A stretch of 64,000 nt of DNA, from contig JAKLMB010000017.1 in NCBI GenBank assembly GCA_022813625.1, forward strand, positions 620,001 through 684,000, given 5' to 3'. This DNA comes from Aaosphaeria pasadenensis (Eukaryota; Ascomycota; Dothideomycetes; Pleosporales). Under the pieces are notes generated by a model. The model did not search any database, was not told the origin of the DNA, and was given only the letters and a program-made list of their open reading frames with translations. Shown here piece by piece: positions 33,629-48,500 of the stretch; position 1 is the first letter of the stretch; each line of letters opens with the position of its first letter. A program made the translations under genes and the position numbers.

Positions 33629-36600
33629 TCAGCTGTTTCAACCGTGTGCTTGCTCTGCACGAGCTGCAGAAGCCTGCAGGCCTTCAGCGAACGCTTGCAG
33701 CCTGAGCTCACTATTGGTCAAGTGCACATACGAAGTACGTGTGAGATGCGCAGCTATGCTTCCATTCCCAAGCTGGTATGACAGGCCTTGGACCAACCCT
33801 GTAAAACCTCATTGCACAGGTAGACCTGCTGTCTGAGCAACGCGGCGTGTCCAGCGTCCCAGCTTGGGTTTGAAGCAAGGAACCTGGTTTCTCGGACGCC
33901 AGTGCCCCGTCAACGTCCGTGATGCGCTCGCTGAAGTTCTAGTGTCTCCAGGGTTCTGCTTGTTCGTAACTCTAGAACAGGGGCTACGACCTTCTCGTAC
34001 CTATTCTAGTAGAAGAACGCCACGCCCTGTTAGCGACTCTGTCTTCTCTATCCAACCTGGGTTTCTCCGGCCTTCGGGTGTGCGCCACTTCCCCACGGTG
34101 ACCAGCCCCATCTTCAAGAATACGAGTAGTAGGCCTTTGGGCATACAATCAGCAACTATATACTCGTACATTCATACTTCAACTGGAGAAGTCAAAATAC
34201 AGGTTATAGTTAGCGAAACATGGGTCTTGTTCTCAAGTCTAGGAAAAACTCGCTTTACCTGCAATCAGCTTGTCATCGAAATGGTCGTGACCGCAAGACA
34301 TGATATACACCGCCTACCCCCTGCACCGTGTAGGCTAGGGTGTCGGCGCTGGTGGCACAGTCGATCATGCAGCTACTGTTTACATAGTCACCAGTTTGGC
34401 AGACACCCAAGACTGGTAAGTATGCAGCGCAGGCAAAACTATGGAAATCAGCCATAACCTGCCGGTAGGCACCACATCCACCGCTCTGTTGTAGAGTGCA
34501 GACAAGTATCGTTGGCCTTGGGCGGAGGTCCTCACCAGTGCAGCCACTTGCGAATCTGCGACCATTGGAATAATTCTTGGCAGAGCCATTGGATTGAAGT
34601 AGCCCTGGCGAGACATGGCCATCGGCTGTCGGCTCCCGATAGAGAAACAGAGAGGAAAAATTGGGAGTTCCTGGAATCCTGAGCCTGCGACAGGGAATGG
34701 CTCGCGCACAAGGGTCAGATGCACTAGGGAGGTTGCCCGTCTGCCGCGCCATTGCTTCTCTGCTGTACCTACGTACAGCGGAAGGTTTTGGTCTTGCTCT
34801 GGTGGTTGATAACAACTATTAACAACCAAGGTTGGCGCGATGATAGGTGGAGGTGGTGGAGTGCTCTTCAAGTTGCGTGATAATTTCTCCAAACCTTCCC
34901 AGTCACTCAATGGACGTCATGAGCTGCTGCAGGGTTGAAACCGCCAATACTTCGTCTACTTGTCGATCTCAGTGCTCACGAAAGTTTAATCCTGCCTCAA
35001 GCCTGAGTTGCTGTGCACCAAAAGAAGCGACTGTACCTATGTACACGCGGGGCAGTAGTGAAGCATGGGAAGAACAATTGACCACGGTTTGGAATCTTTT
35101 CAGCTCCTTCTAGCGTCGCTGCTCAGACAACCCCTTGAACTTATGGTTCGGTATTTACGTTTAGGTCGCATCTTCCGCCGTCCATGCTCATAACTACTGC
35201 CTGTTCTTCGACCATTTTCGCATGCCTACGGCTTTTCGCTCTAACTTTGGGTTTAGTCGGTGAATCGACATGTTTTGGTGCCCCCACGGTAGCCGCACTG
35301 CGCGCTGTACTGTGTACCTTCTGACATCTGTGTATGTACACATGTTGGTCGCATCAACAATGAAATGAAAGCGAACCAACCACCCACTATTATTGCAAGT
35401 TATCAGATCCGCCAATGGCCCCGTCCTTTCTTGACCACAGGTTTTTCCACAGTGGAACTTTGTGCGGAACTCCACATGGTGTCATAGACATAGGGAATGA
35501 TTTTCGGACGTTAGTGGTCATCAATTGCCATCCAAGTATCCAATATACACACGCTCCTACGCACTCTATAGAGTCTATCATACACGAAGTCGACATCATA
35601 CAAAGATCGCAAATGCTGCTACGATTACGGTTGCATTGATCTTGCCAAGTGTTTATTCATAGAAACCAGCCAACATGTTAGAACAAACTTGAGTTATTAC
35701 ATTACCCAAGCGTGGAGGTTCGCTGTGTTGTGTAACGCAACAAGCTTTTTCCAGAAGGCAGCCTGCAATGTACTCTGAAAACCAGATCCAGGAAGGATCC
35801 AGGAACTGCCGAGCTCGTGTTACCTTCGCTGCCCCGGCTAGCTGCATAATTTGCTGCAATTTCATGCGGAGACCACATTTGGACAATGTTGAACCGTTTT
35901 GGACATCAATGTTCGATTGAGTTCCTGGATACGAGAAAGCGAAGTATAACACAATTTTATAGTAGGACTATGGGGGCAAAACCAGAGCACGGTTATCCGT
36001 TCGTCAAAACCCAGTTGTCTGTCTAATTATTGCGCAAAGCGGGACCCTGAAGTCACTTGCAGCTTTTGAGGCCAACCACTCCACTACTTCTTTACTCCAC
36101 CCACGCTGCCAGCCAGATCGAAGAAACCCAACTGTTCGTGCCTCGCAGCCTCGCAGCGCTGTGACCTCGGATACAAACATGGGTCTTCCTTACCTGAACG
36201 GCCATCGCTACCCAGGCAGTAATGCGCCACGCTGGATGATCTCTGCACCTCTGTTCAGCAACCTTCCTCGAGAGAAAGGCATGCAGCCTTCCTCACAAAA
36301 GAGCTAGGTAATGCGAAACGAGGGTAAGCATCTATCCGGTGTCTCTTTGCTTCTCGCTCCGATGTTTAACCCTCTTCTTCAAAGATACAAACTTAGGGTA
36401 CCGCACCAGTCCCGTTGTGTAGCAACTAGACAATGGTATACTTAGCCGGCGTGCAAAGTTAACCCAAACCGCAGTCCGTTCCGCTTCCAGTTCTTCGTTA
36501 TCAAGGTTAGGCGTCGACTTTGGGCGGTATTAAGCGAGAGAATGGGACAATCCATTTGTTTACAGCGTGCCATGCACAGTACAGCACCACCTATCTCCTA

Positions 36601-37547
36601 ACCCCCCGCCTTCACGCTCCTCAAAAGTCAACCACGAGGACAAGAGTCCTGAAACATGAGCGTTATTGATGCACACAGGGCCCTGGACCATTGCGCCACG
36701 CTTGCGTAACGATTAAAGTTTAAATGATCCCCACATCGCTCCACAAGGGTTTCGCTGACGTCCCTCGCTGGCTCGCTCCTCGCACCTAGAAGTATTTCCT
36801 TTCTCACACACACACTCACTTGACCCCCTGCTTTCGAAAGGAGGTTGGAAGGCACGAATATTCGCCCCATCCTTCTAGCTTGTGGCCTAGAAGATAGGAT
36901 CATCTTGGCCCTCTCCAGGATTGTCTCGCCGTTGATCAGTGCAAGTGCCGAGCAGCCTACAAGTATTCCTGTTTACGACCTCCTGTGCGGCATACGGTCA
37001 TACGTTGTAGATACCTGCCGCTCACAGCCTGCAAGCAATCGGCCATGCTACCGCACATGGTCAACAGGGTGGATCGATGTCATCAAACATCACACAGCAA
37101 GGTTCGTTAGGCGGCAGCAACAACGGGAGCACCTTGGGAGGTGATGATGGAACGAGTGGATGGCATTCAATGCGGCCCAGCGGCAGCGATCCGAAGCGTG
37201 TCTATCAAACCACGCGCGCACCCGCTCTCGCGGCCAATTCTACGTAACGAGTACTGTCGCGCCCCTTCTAGTGGTGACTGAGCAAGTGCAATTTGAAATT
37301 TCTGGAAGGAGAACATTGTGGATATTTTTCTTTCTTTCTTCATATTCCGTATTGTCTAATCGGTGACATTCCTCCGAAGGGAAGACAGGCAGCCCATAAT
37401 TCCTCGCCTGCTGTGCCGCCTTGCACGCTAGAAGAATGCTAGAAGGAGAAGTCGCGTCGAAGGTTCTCTGCAGACTCCCACCTCGGTTCAAATGACTCTC
37501 TAGCTTACAAAAACCACACGCCACAACCGTCGACAGCCCGGTCCCAT

Positions 37548-40593
<3,046 letters not shown>

Positions 40594-42186
40594 ATGCTAT
40601 CGTCGTCGTTGCGCGCCCGCATGTCCGCCTCAAGGCGCGTCATTGCATCCCTACAGCTCCGCACAGCCGCTACCCAGGCGCATGCGCAGAAGCGGGCCGG
40701 CGACATATCTGATGCCTTCGCCTCGCTGTCTGGGCAAGACTTCAAGCCGCTCACCCCGGAGTACGCAGACCTCAAAAGTCGCCTGATCAGAGGCCGGGAA
40801 GCCGAAGTTCGAGAATCATGGGAGCGCCTCTTGCGGGATCTGCGGGAAGAGATTCCGCTCATTGTCGAGCTGGGCTCCAAAGTCATACCTGAGATCAACT
40901 TCGAGGATTTCGAGAATGCGCCCGAGAGTTTCAATCAGGAATTGAAAAAGAGGGGAGTGGCTGTTGTGCGCGGCGTGGTGCCAGAGCAGGATGCTCTGCA
41001 ATGGAAGACCGATTTGCGGGAATACATCAGACAAAATCCCCAGACAAAAGGTATGGAACAACATTGATAAATTCGAATAGTCCAATTTGGGATCTAATAG
41101 CTTCCAGCGTTTCCTCAAGATAATCCCCAAGTCTACGAACTGTACTGGTCACGGACGCAAATGCTCGCGCGCGGGCACCCTAATATGCTCAAGACACAAC
41201 GCCTGCTGATGTCGTATTGGCACTCGAAAGACTCGCACGCCCCCGTCTCAACACAACACCCGATCAGCTACGCCGACCGCTTGCGCATGAGGCTTCCTGG
41301 AGACGCCAAATTCGCCCTCGGACCACACGTAGACGGAGGCAGTGTCGAACGCTGGGATGAACGGGGATATGGCTTGGGTGGAGTATATGACGATATCTGG
41401 AAAGGACAATGGGAGAACTTTGATCCCTGGGAGGCAGGCTGCAGGCTCCCCGTGAAGTCTGATCTCCATCAGGGCGTGGGCGCATGCTCTATGTTCCGAA
41501 TGTTCCAAGGCTGGCTCTCGCTCTCCCACACCGGCCCCTTCCAAGGAACACTCCTCGTAAATCCCCTCCTAGCAAAAGCAACAGCATACTACCTCCTCCG
41601 ACCATTCTTCTCCCCGCGCCGCGGCGTCGAAGCCGGTGCCCAGACAACTTCGGAAGCACTCACCAACTCACAAGAGTTCCTGCAGTCGGACAACTGGTCT
41701 ATGGATACGACGCCATCGAGTTGGATCCAGGGCGCCACCCCGGGACACGGCCAGGAACTCTCGCACCTCCTCCACCCACATCTAAACCTCCAGCAATCCA
41801 TGATCCACGTGCCCACCGTCCGTCCGGGAGACTACGTAGCCTGGCACTGCGACACCATCCACGCGGTCGACAAAGTGCACTCCGGAACTTCGGACTCAAG
41901 CGTCTTGTATATCCCCGCGTGTCCGCTCACCGAGGAAAGCGCAATCAACCTCGCCGAGCAGCGCCGCGCCTTCATTGACGGCACACCGAGTCCGGATTTC
42001 GGAGGCGGAATCGGCGAGAGCGAGCACGTTGGTAGGGTTAAGGTGGAGGAGATGGAGGGTCTTGTTGGCGTCGAGGGGTGCAGGGCGATGGGGTTGCATG
42101 AGTGGGATAGCGATGCTGAGGGTCTGACGCCGGGCCAGCGAGAGGTCTTGGATCGGGCGAATAAGGTCCTTGGTTTCTATTCGTAA
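40594..42186 (+). CDS. DUF1479-family protein (oxygenase fold), mitochondrial-type N-terminus
   Basis: Two exons, 40594-41050 and 41108-42186, joined over a 57-nt intron in phase 1, giving 511 aa. The N-terminus (MLSSSLRARMSASRRVIASL) is Arg/Ser-rich without acids, a likely mitochondrial presequence. The body matches the YbiU-like DUF1479 family: FNQELKKRGVAVVRGVVP near 115-135, FALGPHVDGGSVERW with a putative metal pair His226/Asp228, and a distal His in DYVAWHCDTIHAVD. This layout is that of non-haem Fe(II)/2-oxoglutarate-type cupins. No reaction is established for the family as far as I know. Codons shift from C-rich at the start to G-rich at the end. Confidence 0.88.
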
Positions 42187-42576
42187 TTTTCCTTTCTGCG
42201 GTTTCTGCTGCTATTTGTGATATCATCTTGAAATTGACACCTGAAAGGTGGGCATTGCGACTAAGTTAGTTGTTAGCGATTTATCCATTGATCAATACAT
42301 TGAACAAAAGGTCAGGCGCTTGACCTCTATTTGTATCTACCTGAGCAGAAGGACTTTTAGTTCATCTATCTGTCTTCAATGGCGTAAATCAGAAATTCAA
42401 GAATTCGGTCATTAGATCATCTTTTTGCCTTCAATGGCGTAAACAAGATTTTTTCTTTTAGATGCAAGGAAACATCCTTCTTGTAACTACAATAGATCTC
42501 GATACATGCATTGGGGTTATCTAGAAGTGTCTCACGGATATTCGTACACGCTCTTATATTTCACTAAATTAACACC
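42187..42576. other. intergenic between convergent genes, with a short direct repeat
   Basis: It holds the 3' flanks of the DUF1479 and helicase-AAA genes. An exact 15-bp direct repeat, CTTCAATGGCGTAAA, occurs at 42374-42388 and 42429-42443, with partly similar text to its left. Confidence 0.6.
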
Positions 42577-45500
42577 TTAAACCCCAATATCCTGATCGCT
42601 CATGAAATGAGCACCACCCGCACATCGATATCCACCGGCCTGTTTAATCCAATGGAACCCTGCAGGGCACACCCCCATCATCATCAACCTTTTCTGCGCC
42701 TCCATCTCTCTCTTCCTCTCGCGTTCCCTTGCTGCGAGCTCCTCTTCTCTCCTTCGTCGCTCCATCTCTCGTCGAATGATTTCTTCCTCTAGTTTGCGTC
42801 TTTCTTCTGCTTCAAGTGCAGCTTGTTCTGCTCGTCTGAGCTCAGCAATCTTTTGCTCCTCCAAAATCTTCTCATGGAGTAGGCGCTGGAACTCTTTCTC
42901 ACGCTCAAGTGCTAGGAGTTTGTCGTTTTCCAGTTGATGCCATGTCTCATCCGATACATTCGGATCGCGACCATCGTTATTCTGAGGCTGCGGCCGCGCT
43001 TGCTCCTCAGTAGACTCCTTCACAACTTCAGCTTCCTTAGTCGGTACCTCGCCCGGGGAAACAGAAGTGTCAAGTCTGATATCAGGTCGGTTGTTGCTTC
43101 GGTCCTGGCTATTGCTTTGTTGCTGTTGCTGTTGCTGGGTAAGCCGCGTGAGCGGAAAGCGCGAGGTACCCGCAGCCTCGTTGCGATCGGAACGTTCTTT
43201 CAACATTTTCTCCATGACTGTGAGGATGACATCTCCTGTAAGGACAAGCTTGGTAGGAAGTTCACCAGGTGTAGAAATCAAGCTGCCAAACATTGACTTC
43301 GCCAAAGATTTAACATCTCGAGCATTTCCCCATGATTTCGAAGTCGAAAGAAGCCCAAAGAGCTCAATGATCCTTGCTGCAAGCTGGTCTGAAGGAGGCA
43401 AAAGTACGCCAAGATCTAGTGGTATACTTTTGCGCTTGCGTAGACCAGATAGGACGTTTGTAAGAAGCTGCAGACATGTGGGCGGCTCCAGAGCTCGGAA
43501 TATGACTGATTCTGGGAATCTGCTCGTGAGACCGGGGTTGATACTCATAAGCCTGTTGATGTCTTCATCGTATCCCGCCAGTATGGTGACAAGCTTTTGT
43601 GAAAACCGCGGCTTTGTCAGGCAGTCAACGAGCTCATCCATAGCCTCCGTCGCGTAACCGCCTTCTGCCAGACGATAGGCTTCGTCGATGAAGAGTACCT
43701 TACCCATGGCCTTTTCAAGTAGTTTCTGAACTTTAGGTCCTGTTTGGCCGACGTACTGGCCAATCAAATCGGTGGCAGAGCATTCGATCACCTTGGCCTG
43801 TGCTAGGAAGCCCATGTCGTAGAACACTTTGCCCATCTTTTGGGCAGTAGTTGTTTTACCGGTGCCTTTGCATCATCTTAGGTGAGCGACTCTGGAAAAT
43901 TTCGGGTAACAAAACATACCTGGCGGCCCCTTGAACAAATAGTTAAATGGAATTTGTTCACGTCCATCCAAACCAAGGGCCTTCATGTTTGCAACTGTTG
44001 TTTGATAGCCCTGAAGCTGTTTGATGAGGTCTTCACGTCCCACCACGTCGCGGAATAGCAATGGCAGATCAGTAGCTGCTCGTGCGGTCCTATCAAACTT
44101 TGGATCAAAGTCAATGGCATCAAATGTGTCTTTTGTCGTCACCATGCCTCCAGTGAGATGTTTTTGATGCAAGGCCTTGGCTCGGTCGAGAATGATATCA
44201 ACCTCACCTGCATTACCAAAGTTGGGTTGATTTCGAGCTCGCTTGAGGACTTCCATAGCTGTTGACTTAGCTTGATCAGTTGCTTCGAAACCAGTGTCTT
44301 TCAATTTGAGGTCGAGAACCCGTCGAAGCTCGGAATCAGTGAAATCCTCAAAGACGAACGCAGAATCAAGCGGAAATCGCCTAGCGAGCCCTGGGTTCAC
44401 ATCTCGCAACATTTCTTCCATCTGATCTTTGTATCCGAGCAAGAGCACACATCGATCCTCGCCAGGTGTACTTTGGATCTCGGCCACCAAAGTGTCAATT
44501 ACGGCCATCTTGTATGGATCACCTGTACCTCCTCCGGCAAGCATGTATGCCTCATCAATGATCAAGACTTTGCCAATGGTAGATGCTAGGATGCCTTTGG
44601 TTTTACTTTCTGATTGCCCAAGAGCACTTCCGACGAAATCTGCCGGGTTCTTGACCACCACTATACGAGTTTAGCTAAGTAAAAGATGTTGGAAGTCACT
44701 CCAACAAGCTGCTTACCTTCTCCGTTTGATAGAAAGCCAATATCTTTCAGAATTTGTCCGTAGAGTTTGGCGACCGTCGTTTTTCCTGTCCCAGGTGAAC
44801 CGATGAAACATTTATTCAATGAATATTGAACCAGAGGCTTTTCTTCTAGTTCGCGATGGTAGTTAGTCTGCAGCCCATCAAGCAGTACTTGAATGGCTTC
44901 CTTGACTGCCTTCAATCCAATCATCTCCTTCAGTCTGTTCCACGCTTTGTTATCCTGTAGTACAGAGGATGGTTCCGGTCCGATCAGGTCAACTTTGCTG
45001 AGAAAATTGTCATTTGGCCTTAAGCCCTCTCTTCTTTCTTTGTGCAACCGTCTTGCCTGGCGGTCTGTAATTTGAGAAATCTTATTTTGAACCTCACGAG
45101 CATTACCAAATCCATCACGACCACGTCCTTGACCAATTCGGCGTGCCGCAATGCGTATATATAATCCGCTCATTCCGCCTTCAACTTCCATACAACCATT
45201 ATACTTGGTGTGCAAGTAGTGGCTCAGAATGTCCTGTAATTCCTCGTCATCGTAATCGTCAAATACAAAAGTTTTCGGGATGCGACTTGGAATTCCAGGA
45301 TTGTGGCCGAAGAAATCTTCCATGTTTTTGTGATACCCGGCTAGCACGAACACAATCTTACCAGTGAGGTTCTCAATCTCAGCAAGGAGGTAGTCTAGAA
45401 CTGCTTTCCCACCAGGATTGTGACCTGCCACGAGCTGATACGCTTCGTCGATGAAGAAGGCACCGCCACCTTCTTTCAAGATCGTGTCAATGTGAGACTT

Positions 45501-48500
45501 GCACGCTGTTACGCCGTCATTTGCCAACGCTGATCCTGAGGTCTCCAAGAAATGGCATCCCGGGAGTGCACCAACTTCGAAGAGAAACTTCACATACAGG
45601 CGCGCCACTGTCGTCTTTCCTGTTCCAGGGTTGCCAAGTAGGGAGGCGCCGAAGCGCTCGTCCTTCAACGAAATCTGTTGACGGACGACAGTGTCGACTT
45701 TTGCTTTGATGGCGAGAAATTCCTGTTTCACGGATTCGAGACCTGCGGAATATTAGTTGTTTTCGATCATGTAATTACAAAGTATGAGGTAGTAAAGTAC
45801 CAATCATAGCCATCAGGCCATCTAATGCCTCACTCTGGGCTCCTTCAAACTTCTTTTGATGATCCCAATCATCTTGGGATTTACTTTTCCGATCTGCCTT
45901 CGGTGACCTTTTCTTCGAAGTTGATGAGGACTTGGTCGGATTTGTGCCTTGGGATGCGCCTTCTTCTGCTGCTTTAGCCTTACTCTTTTCTTTCCTTGCA
46001 GAAACTCTCTTCTTGAATTCTTCTAGGTCTTTTGCCTCTTGGGCGAGCGTTCTCTGCATGTCTTGTTCATCTGCTTCGTCCTGGAGAATGCGCTTGTGAT
46101 GCTCCATCTCGTCTTTGATTTCTTTGAGCTTAATGGCATAATTTCGTTGCTTCGTTTTTCTTGCTTCGTCGAGCTGAAAGTCACGCTGAATCTTCCGCTG
46201 CTTCTCCTTGGCTTCCTCATCGCAAGTTTTGCATGATGAAGCTGCTATGTCATGACATCGTCGCGTTATCTTGTGCCTCTGAGGACAATGCGATACAACG
46301 ACAGCTCGACAAGCCATTTTGCTATGATCTTGAAGTTGATGGCAGCGCTGTGGACACGTATGTATTTTACAATTCAATTGTACTCCGCTGGTTGCTGTTA
46401 GCAAAACATAATAATGATATGATTGAGTGACCTACCAAGGTTCTGCGCATCCACCATCCGGGCATAATGAATCAAATTCATCTTTTGTGGTTATGATTGC
46501 GTCTTTTTGTGGATGCTGCTCGCATCTCACCGGAAAACCATCGTACACGTGCCCGTTCTTCCGCAGTTGGTCGAGCAATGGCACCCACACTTCTTGGCCT
46601 TTGCGACTCTTCACAAAGGTCTCTGCATTTCCAATCATGATCAATGCATTCCTCGCCCGGGATAGAAGAACATTGACTCTTTGAGGTGAGTACATGAATC
46701 CAATGTCGCCATTTTTATTGCTCCTGGTCAAAGAGACTATAACAATGTCGCTTTCCTCGCCTTGATAGTTGTCTGGTGCATGTTAACAATTGGGCTGGTA
46801 GAACCCAGCTAGATAAGCTTTCTTACCTATTGTGGATATCTTAAGCCGCCTTTTGTGTACGCCAGCGGCGGCTGAAGTGAGTAGACCAGCACGGGTAAGC
46901 TCAAATGAATCCAAATCGTTCAATACAGGATCGTTATGCGCGGAGAGTAGTTTCATAAGCAGGTACAGTTGACCCAAGTAAGGGGTAAGAACCACGATAT
47001 CATCCGTGCCGTATCCCTGCTGAGCGACGTAACGAACGCACTTCAAGACCATTTCGGCTTCATACTGATTTTCTTTGCTGGCCTTCGCTCCTTCATCCCG
47101 GCGGTCGGCAATGCGCTCAGCATTGAGCTCGAGATGATTGTGAGAAAGGAATATTATATTGTCCTGAAACCCCCTCAATTCAGGTCTCCTGAGCGTTGTT
47201 GATGCATCTTTCAAATCTGGATATGTCAATTTTCTGATCAGTGTCGATATCTCCGGGCGCATTCTGTGTTGCTGTATGAGCGTGGTGTGAGGAAAACCCG
47301 CAACAACTAGCCGCTCGAAAAGAGACACATTTAGATTGAACCCATCTCCTTTCTCTATTGTCAAGGCATAGTTGTTGACTTTCGGTCGCAACTGTTGGTG
47401 GTCGCCGATCAAGATGAGCTGTTTGGTCTTGGTCGTCATGGCCGTTAGGATGTGACTCTCAAGGATCTCTCCAGCTTCTTCAACCAGTATGACACCCGGT
47501 GATGCCTTTTGAATCGCTTCAGCGTATTTTGCTGCCCCAGTGGTGGTGGCGGCAATGATGCGCTTGGTGCTCAAAATATCACCGTCTTTTGAGTTATATA
47601 ATTGGTCAATTCTCTCGCAGCACTTGTTGTATTGTGCCATGAGATTACCAAGTTCCGATGCTCGTTCCTGCAAGAGGTCTGTCACCCACTTGTTCCAGCG
47701 AGCAGGTCGTCCTCGACGGTCATCGTTCCATACTGTAGGAAAATCAATCTCAGATTGTTTTTGAAAAATCCCAGCATCTTTTCCACTTAACCATCGTTCA
47801 AGGAGGTAAAAACGATCAATACGTTTGCCACGCTTCCCTACTTTGGTCATCTCACCATTCTCTTCCGGAATGGTGAATGCATCGAAGAATTCCGAGTCGT
47901 CTGAGAACTCTAAAAACCCTAGGACCTCACTCTTCTTGATAGTTACGTTACTGTATTCGTTCATTTTATTCGTGATGGCACCACGAAAGCTGTCCGCCTG
48001 TGTCTTCTCATTATCCAACAATTCATATATCTCTCTGCTGCGGCGGTAGTCAGAACTCTGACCAGAGAGAGACAATGCCTTGTTTCCTGCGCTTGAGCGG
48101 TGGCCGAGCCGTACAATTGAGTGAGAAGGTATGCCAATACGTTGAAGGTCGTCGATGAATTGATCGAGAGCATGGTTTGTGTACGTCAAGACAAGCAGAA
48201 TGTCGTCGGTACGGTCATGCAATATCTTCGCGATCAAGGCGCCTATGAACGATTTTCCTGTCCCTGAAGGAGTAATCAGTGTATCGCAGGAGTAAATGGA
48301 GTTCTCAAAAATACCTGGAGGACCTTGTATAAGGCTCACTTGATATAGTAGCCCGGTAAGTAGTGATTCGGTCTGAGCAGCATCCAACCGCACTGGTTTA
48401 GTTGTCCCAAGCACATCCTGGAGATCATTCTCCCAGCTTTCACGAATTATCCGTACAATATCATCTAGCAGGGGAGAAGAAATTGATTCCGTAAGCTCCG

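Larger units (their letters stand above)
30708..37547. other. 6.8-kb stretch without a supported intact gene
   Basis: The left end is the bZIP promoter. No ORF exceeds 200 codons, and none shows domain motifs, coding-type codon bias or convincing splice partners. It holds a GTG repeat (31511-31534) and a possible relic of a zinc-cluster domain (33467-33628). A Cys-bearing ORF on the minus strand (34273-34815) lacks a signal peptide. The composition is not obviously RIP-like or AT-rich. Confidence 0.5.

Noticed and set aside
33864..34457. 197-codon plus-strand ORF
   Set aside because: Composition is like random translation (many Ser/Arg/Cys from mixed frames), there is no domain, and the codon-use trend seen in real genes here is absent.
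34273..34910. Two overlapping minus-strand ORFs of 180 and 176 codons, one with about nine Cys in its second half, resembling a small secreted Cys-rich protein
   Set aside because: No signal peptide in any frame near the start, no clear splice model, and the ORFs overlap in competing frames. Left as unannotated.
36640..36720. tRNA-like text on the minus strand (GCGTGGCGCAATGG...)
   Set aside because: The D-stem does not pair, no proper T-arm follows, and no acceptor stem can be formed.
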